A program made the translations under genes and the position numbers. From contig JXTB01000021.1 of the NCBI GenBank assembly GCA_002914805.1, positions 792,247-856,246 of the forward strand: a stretch of 64,000 bases of DNA, written 5' to 3'. Under the pieces are notes generated by a model that saw only the letters and a program-made list of their open reading frames with translations, made no database searches and was not told where the DNA came from. The stretch comes from Parasponia andersonii (taxonomy: Eukaryota; Streptophyta; Magnoliopsida; Rosales; Cannabaceae). Position 1 is the stretch's first letter; the number at the start of each line of letters is the position of its first letter. Positions 25,050 through 37,569 of the stretch are shown here, in pieces.

Positions 25050-26310
25050 ATATATATATATAAATATATATGACTTTTTATGGTTTTTTTTTTCTTTTCC
25101 CCGATCCAGTTTTCGACTTATTTTATAGTTTGGTATGAAAAAAAATATATGAATATGGCTTATAATTGTTGGTGCAGCTGCAGCTGAGCTAATCACCGGT
25201 AATCAATCTAAAAGGAGTGGTCGAAACCAATCTTTGGATGGTAGCTCTCTTAAGGGAAAGTTGTTAGAACGGAGTGCTTAGCACCGAAGGGGTACATGGT
25301 CAAGGGAGTCCAACAGTTAAGTTAATACTGTTCTTATCACGTCTCACGTTCGAAAATTTGCATCGTATGCCTACAAAGCAAGTCTTATAAATATATACTA
25401 TGTCTATTTACAATTCACAAAATAAAGAATTATTGAATTCTAATAAATATCAATAAATCACGTGCAACCTAATAATTTTATTAAGTTTTCAAATATTAAA
25501 AATCAAATATATACAATACATATAATAATCTAATAAATTTGTGCTAATTGATCTTATGAGAATAAAAGACTTTCCTTCTTTCACTCATGAACTCAAATAT
25601 ATCTTAATTATCTAAACAAGTTCTTCTTTAGTGAACTTCTTAATTGAAAATCTTTAAAACATGAGAGGAAAAAATAATATGGTGAACTAGATGCCCAATA
25701 AAATAAGTAACCAATAATCTTAACTAGTTAGATCAATCATATATAACCCTAAACCATTAACAAATATTTTTTAAAACAAATTTGATCTAAAAAATCAGTA
25801 CTTTTGAAAATATTCAAATAAGTCGTTTAGTAAACAATTTGACAAAAAAAAGTAAGAAATTTCTAAATTTGTCTTTTCAAATCTTTTTTAGTCAATAACA
25901 ATTTCAATTATATTTCTCTTCAGTTTTTGGTAACTATAGTCATATTTAACTTATGTGACTAGGTCCGAATTTGCCACGAATAACTCTTCTAGCTAGGTTT
26001 GAATTTATTACAAATAACCCCTGTAAGCAGATTCAAATGTACCATATTTAACCCTGCAACCAGGTCAGTGCCTTCTATATATAACCCCTATGAATTGGGT
26101 CTACATGCAAAGTTACTGAAGAGAGTTTCAAAATACTTATTTATAATAACGAATCATAAATAATTTCAATTTTATTTCATTATAATGATGTAGTAATTCC
26201 AAAATAATTTTTTGTTAGCCAAGTTCAATAATAATTCATATACTTGATCCAAAATTTGCTATAAAATATAGAATCATATTATTTTTTACAAAAATTAGGA
26301 TAAATGACCT
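25050..26310. other. Intergenic AT-rich DNA
   Basis: No gene recognised. A stretch at about 25960-26110 repeats a short theme (phrases such as GAATTTGCCACGAATAAC, GAATTTATTACAAATAACC and TACCATATTTAACCC). It looks like three or four degenerate tandem units of about 45-50 bp. Confidence 0.5.
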
Positions 26311-26375
26311 TATTAGTCCCTGAACTAACGAAAAAGTCTCACTTTAGTACTTAAACTTTAAATTGCACCGTCTTT
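26311..26375. repeat. Single TIR arm related to the 5751-6139 element
   Basis: TAGTCCCTGAACTAACG, followed by AAAAAGTCTCACTTTAGT and ACTTAAACTTTAAATTG, matches the TIR arms of 5751-6139. No opposite arm was found nearby. It abuts the 3' side of a LINE. Confidence 0.5.
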
Positions 26376-26399
26376 AAACTATTAAAAATGAATCATTTT

Positions 26400-29340
26400 A
26401 GAGCTTGAATACTAGTAGCTCTATAAGCTAAAATGTCAACAACAGAATTCTCTTCTAGATAGATATGGGAAATATGAAAGTTTATGTTAGAGAGTAGCTC
26501 AATACAACGGATCCCTAGTGGCTTCTAACGCCAAGGAATAGATATAGAGTAAGTCTTAAAAAGTATAACCAGAAAAGTCAAGTCACTTTCGAGTCAAATA
26601 TTTCTCCATCCAAAATCTCATATATAAGAGATTGTATGAATAACGGCTACTAATTTTGTCTCAAAAGCATAAGTCTTACTAATAGGAATAACAAAGTTAC
26701 CTCTAAAAAAACTTAAAAATGTCCTAAAAACTTCATTATAATCTGCTAGACCTAGATAACCATGAGCAGTACCATCCGTGTTGACTTTCAACACGCCAAG
26801 ACACTTGAACAATTTTTTGTGATTTTGGAGATTTTAACTTCATGTGAAGACATTTCAGAATTTCTATCTCCTCTATAGAGTTTTTTATAGTGCCAGAACC
26901 AATAGTATTAGACTCACTAACCATTCGCCAAATCAAAGTGATGGCTGAGTGAATAGATGTAGACTCATTATCAAATAACAGCTTGTTGCATAAAGTCTAA
27001 ATAACCCAAATGGCAATCACAATAATGGTTCTCCAAAATTGTAAAATTTGACTACTAAAGTTAGCTTTAAAATCATCTAGCCAAAGGTCAATAACAGAGC
27101 CACCTAAACAAATTCGTCGCCTAAAAACTTATGAGATAACACCCCAAAGAATATGGAAAAAATTACGAGAGATGAAAAGATGATCACTATTTTCCGCATG
27201 AAAGAAATAAAAGCGACAACAAAAAGGCATTTTAAAAGCTTATCTCAAAAAGATTATGTTTCGTCAGTAGTTTATGTAGAGGCACTCTCCAAATATACTA
27301 GGGAGTGAGATGGCAGAATATAACTAACCCAAAATTTATCCTCCCATCTTTCCTTTATAATAGAACCAACTAAGAACTTAAAAGAGACTGCATAAGTAAC
27401 CTCATCAGAAGTAGAATGGCTTCAAATAAGAGTATCTGGAGAGTAACAGATAATATCTTCTTGATCTCATCAACAATCAAAGGAAAATTAGAAGTAAAGG
27501 ATGTAGATAAGGATCATTTTGAATTTGAAACAAGCTCACTAATTGTAGTATCAAGGCTAGACTCTATAGTATCATTATAAGCCATCATTTCATCTAAAGG
27601 AGAACCTAGCCAATTATCCAATTAAAGTTAAACTTTGGAATCTTTTCCAATAGTCTAAACTGACTCCTTAGGAAGAGGCTGAACGTGAGATCTTAAATTG
27701 TATCAAATAGAAGATTTACAAATTCTTCGCTAAGAAAATCTATTGGAGAAGTACCATCCCCTTAGGAATTTAAAAATGAAAGATTCTGTTATTAAGCTCT
27801 AAGATGTTTTTTTTTTGAAAAGTTGCATTGAGAATTCTGGGGTCCTTACGGCCTAAGAAGCAATTACAAGTTTAGCCACCTTCGTTAAACCGGACCACAA
27901 AAAGTTTCTTACTAAAAAAATCAACTCATTTAAAAGAATAGCCAGCCACCGATAGACTTGAAAATAGTAGGATAGTTGACTTATGGTAACTGAATTGATA
28001 AGACTGACTCTACCTAGCATGGAGAGATGTAAACGTTTCCAATAATCAAAATTATTATAGACCTTATCAAATAACGATTTAAAATTAGAATGTTTAGAGA
28101 ACTTGATAAGTAGTGAAATACTAAGATAAGTGAAGGATGAACCACCTCTTCTCATACTTGTTTAATTTAAAAATTCAAAAATAAAGATTGGAGTAACAAC
28201 CCTACCAAATTAAATAAAGGATTTATTAAAGTTAACCTATTGGCCATACCATAGTATATAATCTTGAAAAATCTTTATAATCACTCTAATGTTGATCTTT
28301 GAAGTTCTAGCAAATAGAAGTATATTGTTTGCAAAGAGAAAATGAGCATGAGTTTTTTCCTTTCTAGTAGAAGTTATGGGAATTAGGTCACCCTTTTGGA
28401 GCAATAAATTGAGATAACGACTAAGTAAGAACAAACAAAAACGAAAAAAGAAGATATTCTTGACACATATCTCTTGAGCAAGGAAAATAACAATGTGGGG
28501 AACAATTAATCAAAATAAAGAGCCAAGCTGAATAGAAAATAATATCCATCCATTTCATAAAAGTAATATCAAAGCCAAAAGTAGAAAACACAATTTTAAT
28601 GGAATCCAAAGGTATGGTGAGAAAATTTCCCAAAATAATTGGTCAGTACTGATCAATAGTAAGAGCATGGTCCATTTAAGGGACGAATTCCAAAAAGTTA
28701 GAATTCAGGCTAGGGGTTAAATTACCAGATTAGAAGAACTATTGGACTGTTAAAATAATATCTCAGCCAACAATATCCCAATAATGAAGCAAAAACTTCC
28801 CAGAAAAGCCATTCGGGTCCGGGACACTCGAGGAATCTATATTAAAAACTATTACGAATCTCTTCATCATTAGGTACTCGACAAAGCTTGACATTCTCAA
28901 AAGAAGACACCAGCTTAGGAATAGTCTCTTGCACAACCAAATAATCAATAGTATGAGTTTGTGATTCATTAAATAAATCAGTGTAGAAAGATTGAATATA
29001 ATTAGAGATCAAGTTAATATCCTCCATAACATCTTCTCCAATCTTTATGTGACTTAATACGTGTTTAGCTTTTCAATGTTTTATAATATTATGACAAAAG
29101 TAAGAATTTATATCCTCATTCTTTAACCATTTTACTCTGATTTGTTTGCTAAGGTAAATTTCCTCTTGAGATAGAAATAAATCTACAGAAGAACAATGAC
29201 TAGTTGGTACCTATAAATCTTCTATGGTCAACTATACTTTAAGTAATCTCAATTTCTCACGATTTACAACAATTTTGATATACCTCTAAAAATTACCTAA
29301 CTTAGAAAACAAATTCTACAAGTAAGAGAGTCTTAATAGT
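26400..29340 (-). mobile_element. LINE (non-LTR retrotransposon) ORF2 remnant, 5'-truncated
   Basis: Minus-strand conceptual translation gives the C-terminal half of a plant LINE ORF2. From right to left: a pre-RT block with YLSKQIRVKWLKNEDINSYF (about 29100-29160); RT palm segments, including FANNILLFARTS (about 28290-28340) where both catalytic Asp of the usual F-A-D-D box read Asn; the thumb/linker block HLSMLGRVSLINSV (about 27990-28030); a zinc-binding RT-associated region (about 27130-27300); and an RNase H domain with LKVNTDGTAHGYLG (about 26740-26790). It carries many stops and frameshifts. It is the same family and orientation as 52440-53560. No poly-A tail is seen because a TIR arm lies at its 3' side. 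Confidence 0.75.
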
Positions 29341-29809
29341 GTCAAGAATATATCTTTGGGGTCTATAAGTAGGCCCACATAGTCGTACAAGTTGTTGTCA
29401 TGTTTCACTCAAAATACCAAAGTTTCACATTTATTTTTTCAGATTCATAATACTTATTTTAATTGGCTATAACTCTTTATTTATGAGTCTATTTTTGATA
29501 AATTATATACCATTAGAAGGTTAATTCAATAACTTTCAGCTACACAAAATATAACTCAATCAGACCATTAAAAGCATCTATAAATACAGTCGTAATTGCT
29601 ATTGTATTTTCTACCTATGCAAAACTTTAAAAAATCTATAACTTTCTATATACCCAACCAAGTCACTCAAAATTTGTCTTGCTTGAATTTTAATATTAAT
29701 AGGCTTCATCTTCTATCAGATATATCCCCATATTTCATAAATAATTAATTACTAATTGAAAATCCTAATCCTAGATATTCCATTTTAATTCTGAAATAAA
29801 ACTGAAGTA
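29341..29809. other. Non-coding stretch between LINE and copia remnants
   Basis: No feature recognised. It probably includes flanking or leader sequence of the copia remnant that follows, but no LTR partner was found. Confidence 0.4.
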
Positions 29810-30712
29810 CAAAATTTGATGTCCTTGATGATGACACAAACTAAGTGTTGATGTTATCAATGGCTATGACACTTTGATTTCATTTGATGAGCTTTATGAA
29901 AAATTGATCAACAAGGAGCTTTTCCATTGCCTCCAGTACTTTTCCTCCTTATCACTTTCTGCCATGACCAACCTGGTAAATTCACATACCAATTTTAACC
30001 ATTTTGGTAACATATCTCTACGTCATCTATCATTGTCTTATCCTGCCATATCCTTCGGCATTCCTTGCCTTGGTACTACCCCAGCTATATCCTGTGGTGG
30101 TCACCAACCACTGCACCTTTATCTTAGTTGTTGCTGATGGTGTCGTGCTCAGGGTCACATTATTCCGCAAGCCCCAGTGTTTTGCCAACTTCAACCTAAT
30201 TTGTAGCCACTTTTATTGCCACAATAACTTTCGCCATGGCAACCCTACTCCTTGGCTATTTTACAACCACAAGCTCATCTTGCTACGTCCGCTTACCCGA
30301 TCTCTTCCAATTAACTTCTTAAAAGTAGGGCCTCAAATTATGTTACCTCTGATCTTAGCAATCTCTCATTTCAGACTCTTTGTGATGGTGCTGATGATAT
30401 TGTTATTGGTATTGTCATGGTTTTACCCATCACACATAACAGTTCCAAATCTTTTTCTACACACTTACGCACCTTTTCTTTAGATAATGTTCTTTGTGTA
30501 GCTACTATGAAAAAGAACCTCATTTTTAGTTCCCAATGATGTCAAACAATCAATACCTCTATTGAATTCTTACCCTCTACTTTTCTTGCACAGGATCTTC
30601 ACACGAGAGCAACCCATTTACAAGGACAGACTATAATGTATATAAATAGTCTGCATCTTCTGTCAAGTATTCTTCTCTTATTACTTTTTCTAATGTCAAG
30701 ACTATTGAGTCA
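29810..30712 (+). mobile_element. Copia remnant, left piece (gag end and start of protease region)
   Basis: Translation near 29870-29960 reads ISFDELYEKLINKELF, the end of a plant copia gag of the UBN2 type. A Ser/Asn/His-rich tail follows. Near 30380-30490 there is a protease-region stretch with a LDNVLCVATMKKNLIF-like block. The SIRE-like element begins at 30713. The piece at 39597-40510 is probably from the same element lineage. It is a fossil with several interruptions. Confidence 0.6.
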
Positions 30713-32057
30713 TGCTTTGTGTCATCAATTCTACTCTCATATTTTGAATCTAACAAACATATGATTAAGAACTAATGATCTACTTGAGTGTGTGACAAGT
30801 TAAATTGAAAGGATCATAGGACATTCAAGTTGGATTATGAAAAAGAGCTTGAAAACAAAAATGAAGATAACAAGATTTAGACTAGCAAAGGTTATATACT
30901 TAGCTCCTGTACTTGAATATTTGTTTACACATTGTATGATATTAGTGGCTCAAATTTTTCATAAAAATTGGAAATTTTCAAAGCTAAATTATAAAAACTA
31001 TATATCTCAATTAAAATATGAAATTAGTTTTACAAAAGCTTTTAAATTAATTTATAAATTTCTATAGTTCCTATATTATATATTAAATCAATTGATAAAG
31101 TCACTTTTTGAAAAATGATTGAAAAAGTCTTGCAATAAAATTGAAAATATGCTCTCGGACAGAATCGGTAGACCGATAATGAGAATCGGTCTACTGATTC
31201 CTCTATTTTTTGTTAATAACAACTTTTCAAAATTCGATCATTACAACTTTACTTTTGACAGTTAGTATTTTTAGTCGACCGAAAGTGAACTTTCGGTTTG
31301 CCGAAAATAATAAATTATCTATCAAACAATTTAAAACAGATAGTTTTCATACTAGTCTATATATGAAAGCCTTTTTAATACTTGAAATAACTTTTGAATA
31401 TTCCTAAATTACTTTAAACATATTTTTAAGTTGTTCACATTATCTTTTGTGAATCAAACTTTCAAATCCACTTTTTTCACAAAAGTCAATTGACCCAAAC
31501 TAGATCATATCTTATGTTCTCATTTATTCTCTCTAGGCTTATCTTGTATCAATCTTTTCATTAGAGAGATTCTAGTTGTGTGTTTCAACAACATAAAAAC
31601 CATATTGTATTTATGAGGTGAGGTTGACACTGGATTCATAAATAACTTGGTTTAGGTGAGATTGGCATCGGAGCCAAAATAATCCGTGTTAAGCATGATA
31701 GAGTCGGATTGAAGGCTAGTGTTAAGGAGAAAGTGTGCTAAAGGAGAAAGCACTCGTTGTATAAAGGGATCGTCAAGCCTATTCTCTTGATCCAATAATA
31801 GATAGCTCAAAGCGGATTACCAATAGTTGGGGAGGTAGATAAATCATCATGTTTGTTAAATCTCGTAAAAATAGTATTTGCTTTTCTCTATCCCTATCTC
31901 TCTTACTTACTTGTTTTGAGCTTATGCATGTAATTTATCTATTTTTACTTGTTATTGCTTTTACTTACTAAATTTACTTGATTGTCTAGAAAAGTTTATA
32001 AAAGTTTTTAAAATCTGATTCATTGCTCCTCTTGGGTTGGCTAACCTTAGACTTACA
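30713..32057 (+). repeat. 5' LTR of the SIRE-like element
   Basis: It begins (T)ATTGAGTCATG and ends ...CTTACA before the primer-binding site. Its first 560 bases align with 39095-39594. It contains ATCGGTAGACCGAT followed closely by ATCGGTCTACTGAT (about 31165-31200), an inverted pair also partly present in the 3' LTR. Confidence 0.75.
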
Positions 32058-32146
32058 ATTGATATCAAAGCTTGGTGCTCGATTTTTTAAAACTTAATTG
32101 TTTTTGAGACGACTAATCCAAAAAATTTTCTTTTTAGTTCGAGGGG

Positions 32147-33060
32147 TTGTCTCCATCCAAACCACCATTTTTCAATGAAAGCGATTTTAACTATTGGAGA
32201 AGTCATATGGATACTTATATTAGGTCCATTGATTTTGACTTATGGTATATTATCACTAAAGGTTCTTTGAAAATTATAAAAGTAGTTGATGGTGGAGAAG
32301 TTGAAAAAGACATAGAAGAATATAATAAAAAAGATAAAATTAACTTCATCAAAAATGGTTAAGCTAAAAATATTCTTATATGCGGTTTAGATAGGAATAT
32401 TTACAATAATATTGAGAAAGCAAGAGATGCTCATGAACTATAGAATATGTTAGATATCTCTTATCAAGGAACTAGCTCTATGAAGGAAACTAGAATAAAT
32501 ATTTTTACTAGAAACTATGAGCTATTTAAAATGGAAAAATATGAATCTATTTCTCAAATGTTTACTAGATTCACTACTATTATTAACTCTCTTGGTACTC
32601 TAGGAAAAACATTTCCAAATGGTGAATTGGTGGGCAAAATTCTTAGAAGTCTTCCTCAAGCATATAGAGGCAAGCTGGTGGTCATTCAAGAAAATAAAGA
32701 TCTTAGTAAACTTCCTCTTGAAGAACTTATGGGTTCTCTCATGACCCGTGAAATTCTTATAAAAGAAACAAATGAAGATGAAGAAGAAGAAAAGAAAAAA
32801 AAAAAAGGGAATAGCTCTCAAAGACGCCATGAAAGAAAATAGTGAGGAAGAAGAATTTGTGGATAGTGAGCTAGAAGACATTGCTTTACTTACCAAAAGG
32901 TACAAGAAGTACCTAAATTTCAAAAAGAATAACTTCAAGAAGAATACCAAAGGCAATGATTTTTGAGAGAAGAAAATGAAGGATAATCCCATTACTTGCA
33001 TTGAATGCAAGAGGCCTAGACATATGAAGAATGAATGTCTCTTGAGAAGAAAAATAAAGT
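32147..33060 (+). pseudogene. gag remnant of the SIRE-like element
   Basis: MSPSKPPFFNESDFNYWRSH at the start is the typical copia gag opening. The central block TRINIFTRNYELFKMEKYES follows, then a Lys/Glu-rich tail (32770-32850) and a zinc-knuckle-like block CIECKRPRHMKNEC (about 32997-33040). Fossil copy. Confidence 0.75.
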
Positions 33061-34224
33061 AGAAGGCAATGAAGGCCACATGGGATGATAGTGAAGAAGA
33101 AGAATCCAAAGGAGAAGAACAAGAAGAAATTTTCAACATAAGCTTCATGGCAATAGAAAATAAGGTAAGCTCACTTAAACCTACAATTGAATTTCATGAT
33201 AGTGATACAAGTTTAAGTTTAGTGAAAATAATAGTGATTGTGATGTATTATATAAGAACTTATTGAGTGATTTCAATGATTTACACAAAAAATATAAAAA
33301 AACTCATTTTCAAGAACAATGCTCTCGAAAAGAAAATTTCTAGTTTGTCAAAAATAGTTGAAGAGCTTACAAAAGAAAAGGAAACGAATTTACATTGTAG
33401 TAATTGCATTGTTTTGTCAAAAGGAAATACTTTTTTAAATGATAAGGTTTTAGACTAGACCAAAATTGTCTACAAATTTTCAAATGGAAAGAAAAATTTT
33501 GATATGATATTTAGTAGACAAAAATGTGTTTTTGACACAGAAGGTATTGGGTTTACATCTTCCATAAAACAAAAATACCTCAAAAACTATTTTGTAAAAA
33601 CTAGCACTAGCAGCACCAAATAGACTTGCACTTATTGCAATAAAGATAGACACACTAGCTTTTCATGCTTTGTAAAGAAAAATGCATATTTTGATGGAAA
33701 ACTAGCTTGGGTACCAAAAAAATTTAAAACTAAAAATCAAAGTTTGATTTTTAGTATGGGTACCAAAAATCAAATCAAATTTTGATTCTTACTTATAGGT
33801 ATCAAAAATCAAAGTTTGATTCTTACTTATAGGTACAAAAGAAGAAGAATTTTTGGTTCTTGGATAGTGATTACTCCAAATATATAACCGGTGACTACTC
33901 CTTACTTTCATCATTTACAAAAAGAAATGGGGGACATGTCACTTTTGGAGACAATGCTAAAGGCAAGATTTTGGGTATAGGTAACATTGGTTCTTCTTTT
34001 CTCCTATTATTGAAAATGTTTTACTTGTTGATACCTTTAAACACAATTTGCTTAGTAAAGTCAACTTTGTGATAAAGGTTATTGAGTCATTTTTGAGCCT
34101 TCCAAATGCTTAATTGTTCAAAAGAAGTTATTTTTGAAGGAGAACGAGAGGACAATGTTTACACTATTGATATTGAAAAATATTTTAGTCAAGATAAATA
34201 TTTTTCGATTTTAAAAGACAATTC

Positions 34225-36840
34225 TTAGCTTTGGCATAGGAGACTTAAATGTACTAATATGAATACTATTTCTAAACTTTCAAAGAAAAACTTTGTAAAT
34301 GATTTTCGTAATTTACTTTTTTAAAAAAACAAGGTTTGTGATGCATATCAATTTGGAAAACAAGTGATAAGTTCTTTTAAATCTAAAAACATCATTACTA
34401 CTTCTAGACCTTTACAGCTACTTTACATGGCTTTATTTGGACTATCAAAAGTAGCTAGTTTTGGTGGAAAATACTATGCTTTTGTGATAGTAGAAGATTT
34501 CTCAAGATTAACTTGCATTCTATTTATTGCTCATAAAAATGATATTTTAAATGTACTAACAATTTTTTGTAAGAAAGTGCAAAATGAAAAAGACTACACT
34601 ATCATATCTATTAAAAGTAATCATGGTGGTGAATTTGAAAATAATGAAATGGAAGCATTTTACTTCAAAAATGGTTTTGATCATAATTTTTCCACTCTCA
34701 AAACTCCACAACAAAATAGAGTTATAGAAAGAAAGAATAGAACTCTACAAGAAATGGCACGAAGTATGCTAAATGAAAATAGTTTGCTACAATATTTTTA
34801 GGCCGAAGAGGTAAGTACCGCTTATTATATTGTAAATAGAGTTATGATAAAGCTAATTTTGAATAAGACACCTTATAAGCTTTAGAAAAGTAGAAAACCC
34901 AACATTGGCTATTTTAAAGTTTTTGGTTGTAAATGTTTTATTTTGAATACTAAAGATAATTTGAGAAAATATGATTCAAAATCCGATATTGGTATTTTTC
35001 TTGGATATTCTACTATTAGAAAAGCTTATAGAGTTTTCAATAAAAAAACCTTGGTAGTAGAAGAATCTATGCCTGTTACGTCTGATGAGTCTAATGCTCT
35101 CCATGAAGAAAAAATGTTAGATGATTTTGATGTTGTAGGTTTGGAACTAAGTACAAGTGAGCCAAGTGCAAATGAGAAAATAAATGAAGAGAATGAAATC
35201 CAACTACAACAAGATCTTAAGAAAGAAAAAGAAAGTGAAAATGGTAACTCTTTTACTTTTCCTCAAGATTTAAAATTCAATTATGCTCATCTTAAAGACC
35301 AAATTCTAGGTGGCTGCTTATAAGAATTAAGACTAGAGCATTACTTAAAAATATTTGCAACAATATGGCTTTTATATCTCAAATTAAACTAAAAATGTTT
35401 AAAGAAACTGAAAATTATGAATTATAGATTTTAGCTATGCAAGAAGAATTAAATCAATTTAAAAGAAATGATGTTTGGGAATTAGTTTTTAGACCTAAGG
35501 ACCAGTCAGTTATTGGGAATAAATAGGTCTTTAGAAATAAAATAGATGAGCATGGGGTGATTGTGAGAAACAAAGCTAGATTAGTGGCTCAAAGTTTCAA
35601 TCAAAAAGAATGTATTAATTATGAAGAAACCTTCGCACTCCTAGCAAGATTAGAGTTCATAAGGATGCTCTTCGCATTTATATATCATTAAGACTTCATT
35701 CTATAACAAATGGAAGTTAAGAGTGTATTTCTAAATAGATATATTTTAGAAGAAGTATATGTAGCTCAACCCCCCAATTTTTAAAATCATAAGTATCCGG
35801 ATCATATTTTCAAAATAAAAAAGGCTTTTTATGGTTTAAAGTAAGCTCCTAGAGCTCAGTACAATAGATTAAGTAAATTTTTCATTTCAAATAGTTTTAC
35901 TATGGGAAAAGCGGATACTACTCTTTTTATAAAAAGAAAAAGGGGTGAAATGATTTTAGTTCAAATCTATATTGATGATATTATATTTGGTGCTACTAAT
36001 GTTTTTCTCTATGAAGAAATGAGTTTGAAATGAGTATGATGGGAGAACTCAATTTCTTCCTTGGATTTCAAATCAAACAAAGCAAAGAAGGCATTTTCAT
36101 CAATTAATCCAAGTACATCAAGGATATGCTAAAGAAGTTCGATATGGAGAACTCCAAGTCAATGAAAATACCTATGAGCTCTTGAATCAAACTTGATAAA
36201 GACAAACATAGTAAAGCAGTGGATATCACCAAATATCGAGATATGATCGGCTCACTTTTTCACTTAACTACTAATAGACTAGATATAATGTTTAGTGTTT
36301 GTCTATATATTAGATTTCAGTCTAATCCTAAGGAATCACATCTTAGTGCAGTAAAATATAAATTGAAATATTTGCATGGTACTATGAACCTAGGATTATG
36401 GTATCCAAACCGACCACAAGAGTACTAGTGGCACTTGTCATTTTCTTAGTTACTCACTTATGTCATAGTTTAGCAAAAAACAAAATTCTGTTGCTCTTTG
36501 TACTATTAAAACTGAATATATCTCTGCTAGTAGTTGTTGTGCTCAAATTCTTTGGAAGAAACAAACTCTTATGGATTTTGGAATGAATTATGATCATGTA
36601 TCTATTAAATGTGATAATACCAATGCTATAAATTTGTCCAAAAATACAATTTTGCATTCACGTGCTAAGCATATTGACATTAGATATCATTTTCTTCGTG
36701 ATCATATGCAAAAATGTAACATTGTACTTGAGTTTGTGTGCACAAAAAAGTAACTAGCTGATATTTTCACTAAACCTCTCAACGAGGATCACCGTTGCAT
36801 GATTCGTAGAGAACTTGATATGATTAATCATAATAAGCTT
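34225..36840 (+). pseudogene. copia pol remnant of the SIRE-like element
   Basis: The integrase region shows VIVEDFSRLTCILFIAHKND (about 34480-34540), a KSNHGGEFENN block, and TPQQNRVIERKNRTLQEMAR (about 34700-34760). The RT region starts near 35430 with NDVWELVFRPK, and has a VQIYIDDIIFGATN block near 35960-36000. RNase H shows CDNTNAINLSKN (about 36610-36645) and RAKHIDIRYHFLRDHMQK (about 36662-36715). The order is copia. Broken. Confidence 0.8.
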
Positions 36841-37569
36841 TATTGATGTTTCTCTTTGTTTAAATGTGTTTATTTTGTCTTGTATGTTTGCTAAATTACC
36901 TTTTTGTTGATTCATTTAATGTTAGATTGATCAATCTCATCGTTTTTCTAAAACTGTTTTTATTAAAAAAAAATTGTCGAAACAGAGTTTTTGGCTGACC
37001 AAAAACTTTTTCGGTCTACTGAAAAACTAACCTGAAAAGACAGTTCTCTTTGGAAGAATTGGTAGACCGAAACTAGGTTTTTAGTCTGTTGAAAACTTGC
37101 AGACTCGCGATAATTTAAGGCTTTTGATGGTTTCTCTTAATCATTTTTCATATTTTCTCAACTGAAACTTCTCTCTTTCTCACCCTGGTATCTTTTCCTC
37201 TCATTTCTACTCAATTTTTCTCACAAAATCTTTTAATTCTCACCCAACAAAGTTGATTTCATTGCTTTTCTACTCTCAATCTTTAGTTTTAAGACTCTTT
37301 TCGTATCTAAATCATTTTTCTCATTCCATCAAACCCTAAAAATCCGAAATTCTTTTTGTTTTTGAGTCTTTATTATCCTTTTTAATTCTATGGCTCTTAG
37401 AAGAGAAAATCCACGGTATAAGGGGAAAGAAATTCGTCGTGAGAAATAAGAACAATGCACTAAGGTAAGGTTAGGCACTCTTCTTCTAGAATCCCCTCCT
37501 CTTGTGACCCAGTATAAAGAAATATTTTCCAAAAAGAGTATTATTTGGAGTAGAATCTTTAATTTTAGG

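Noticed and set aside
32600-33148. 182-codon minus-strand frame, Phe/Leu/Ser-rich
   Set aside because: Antisense to the Lys/Glu-rich gag tail of the SIRE-like element. The hydrophobic composition follows from that.
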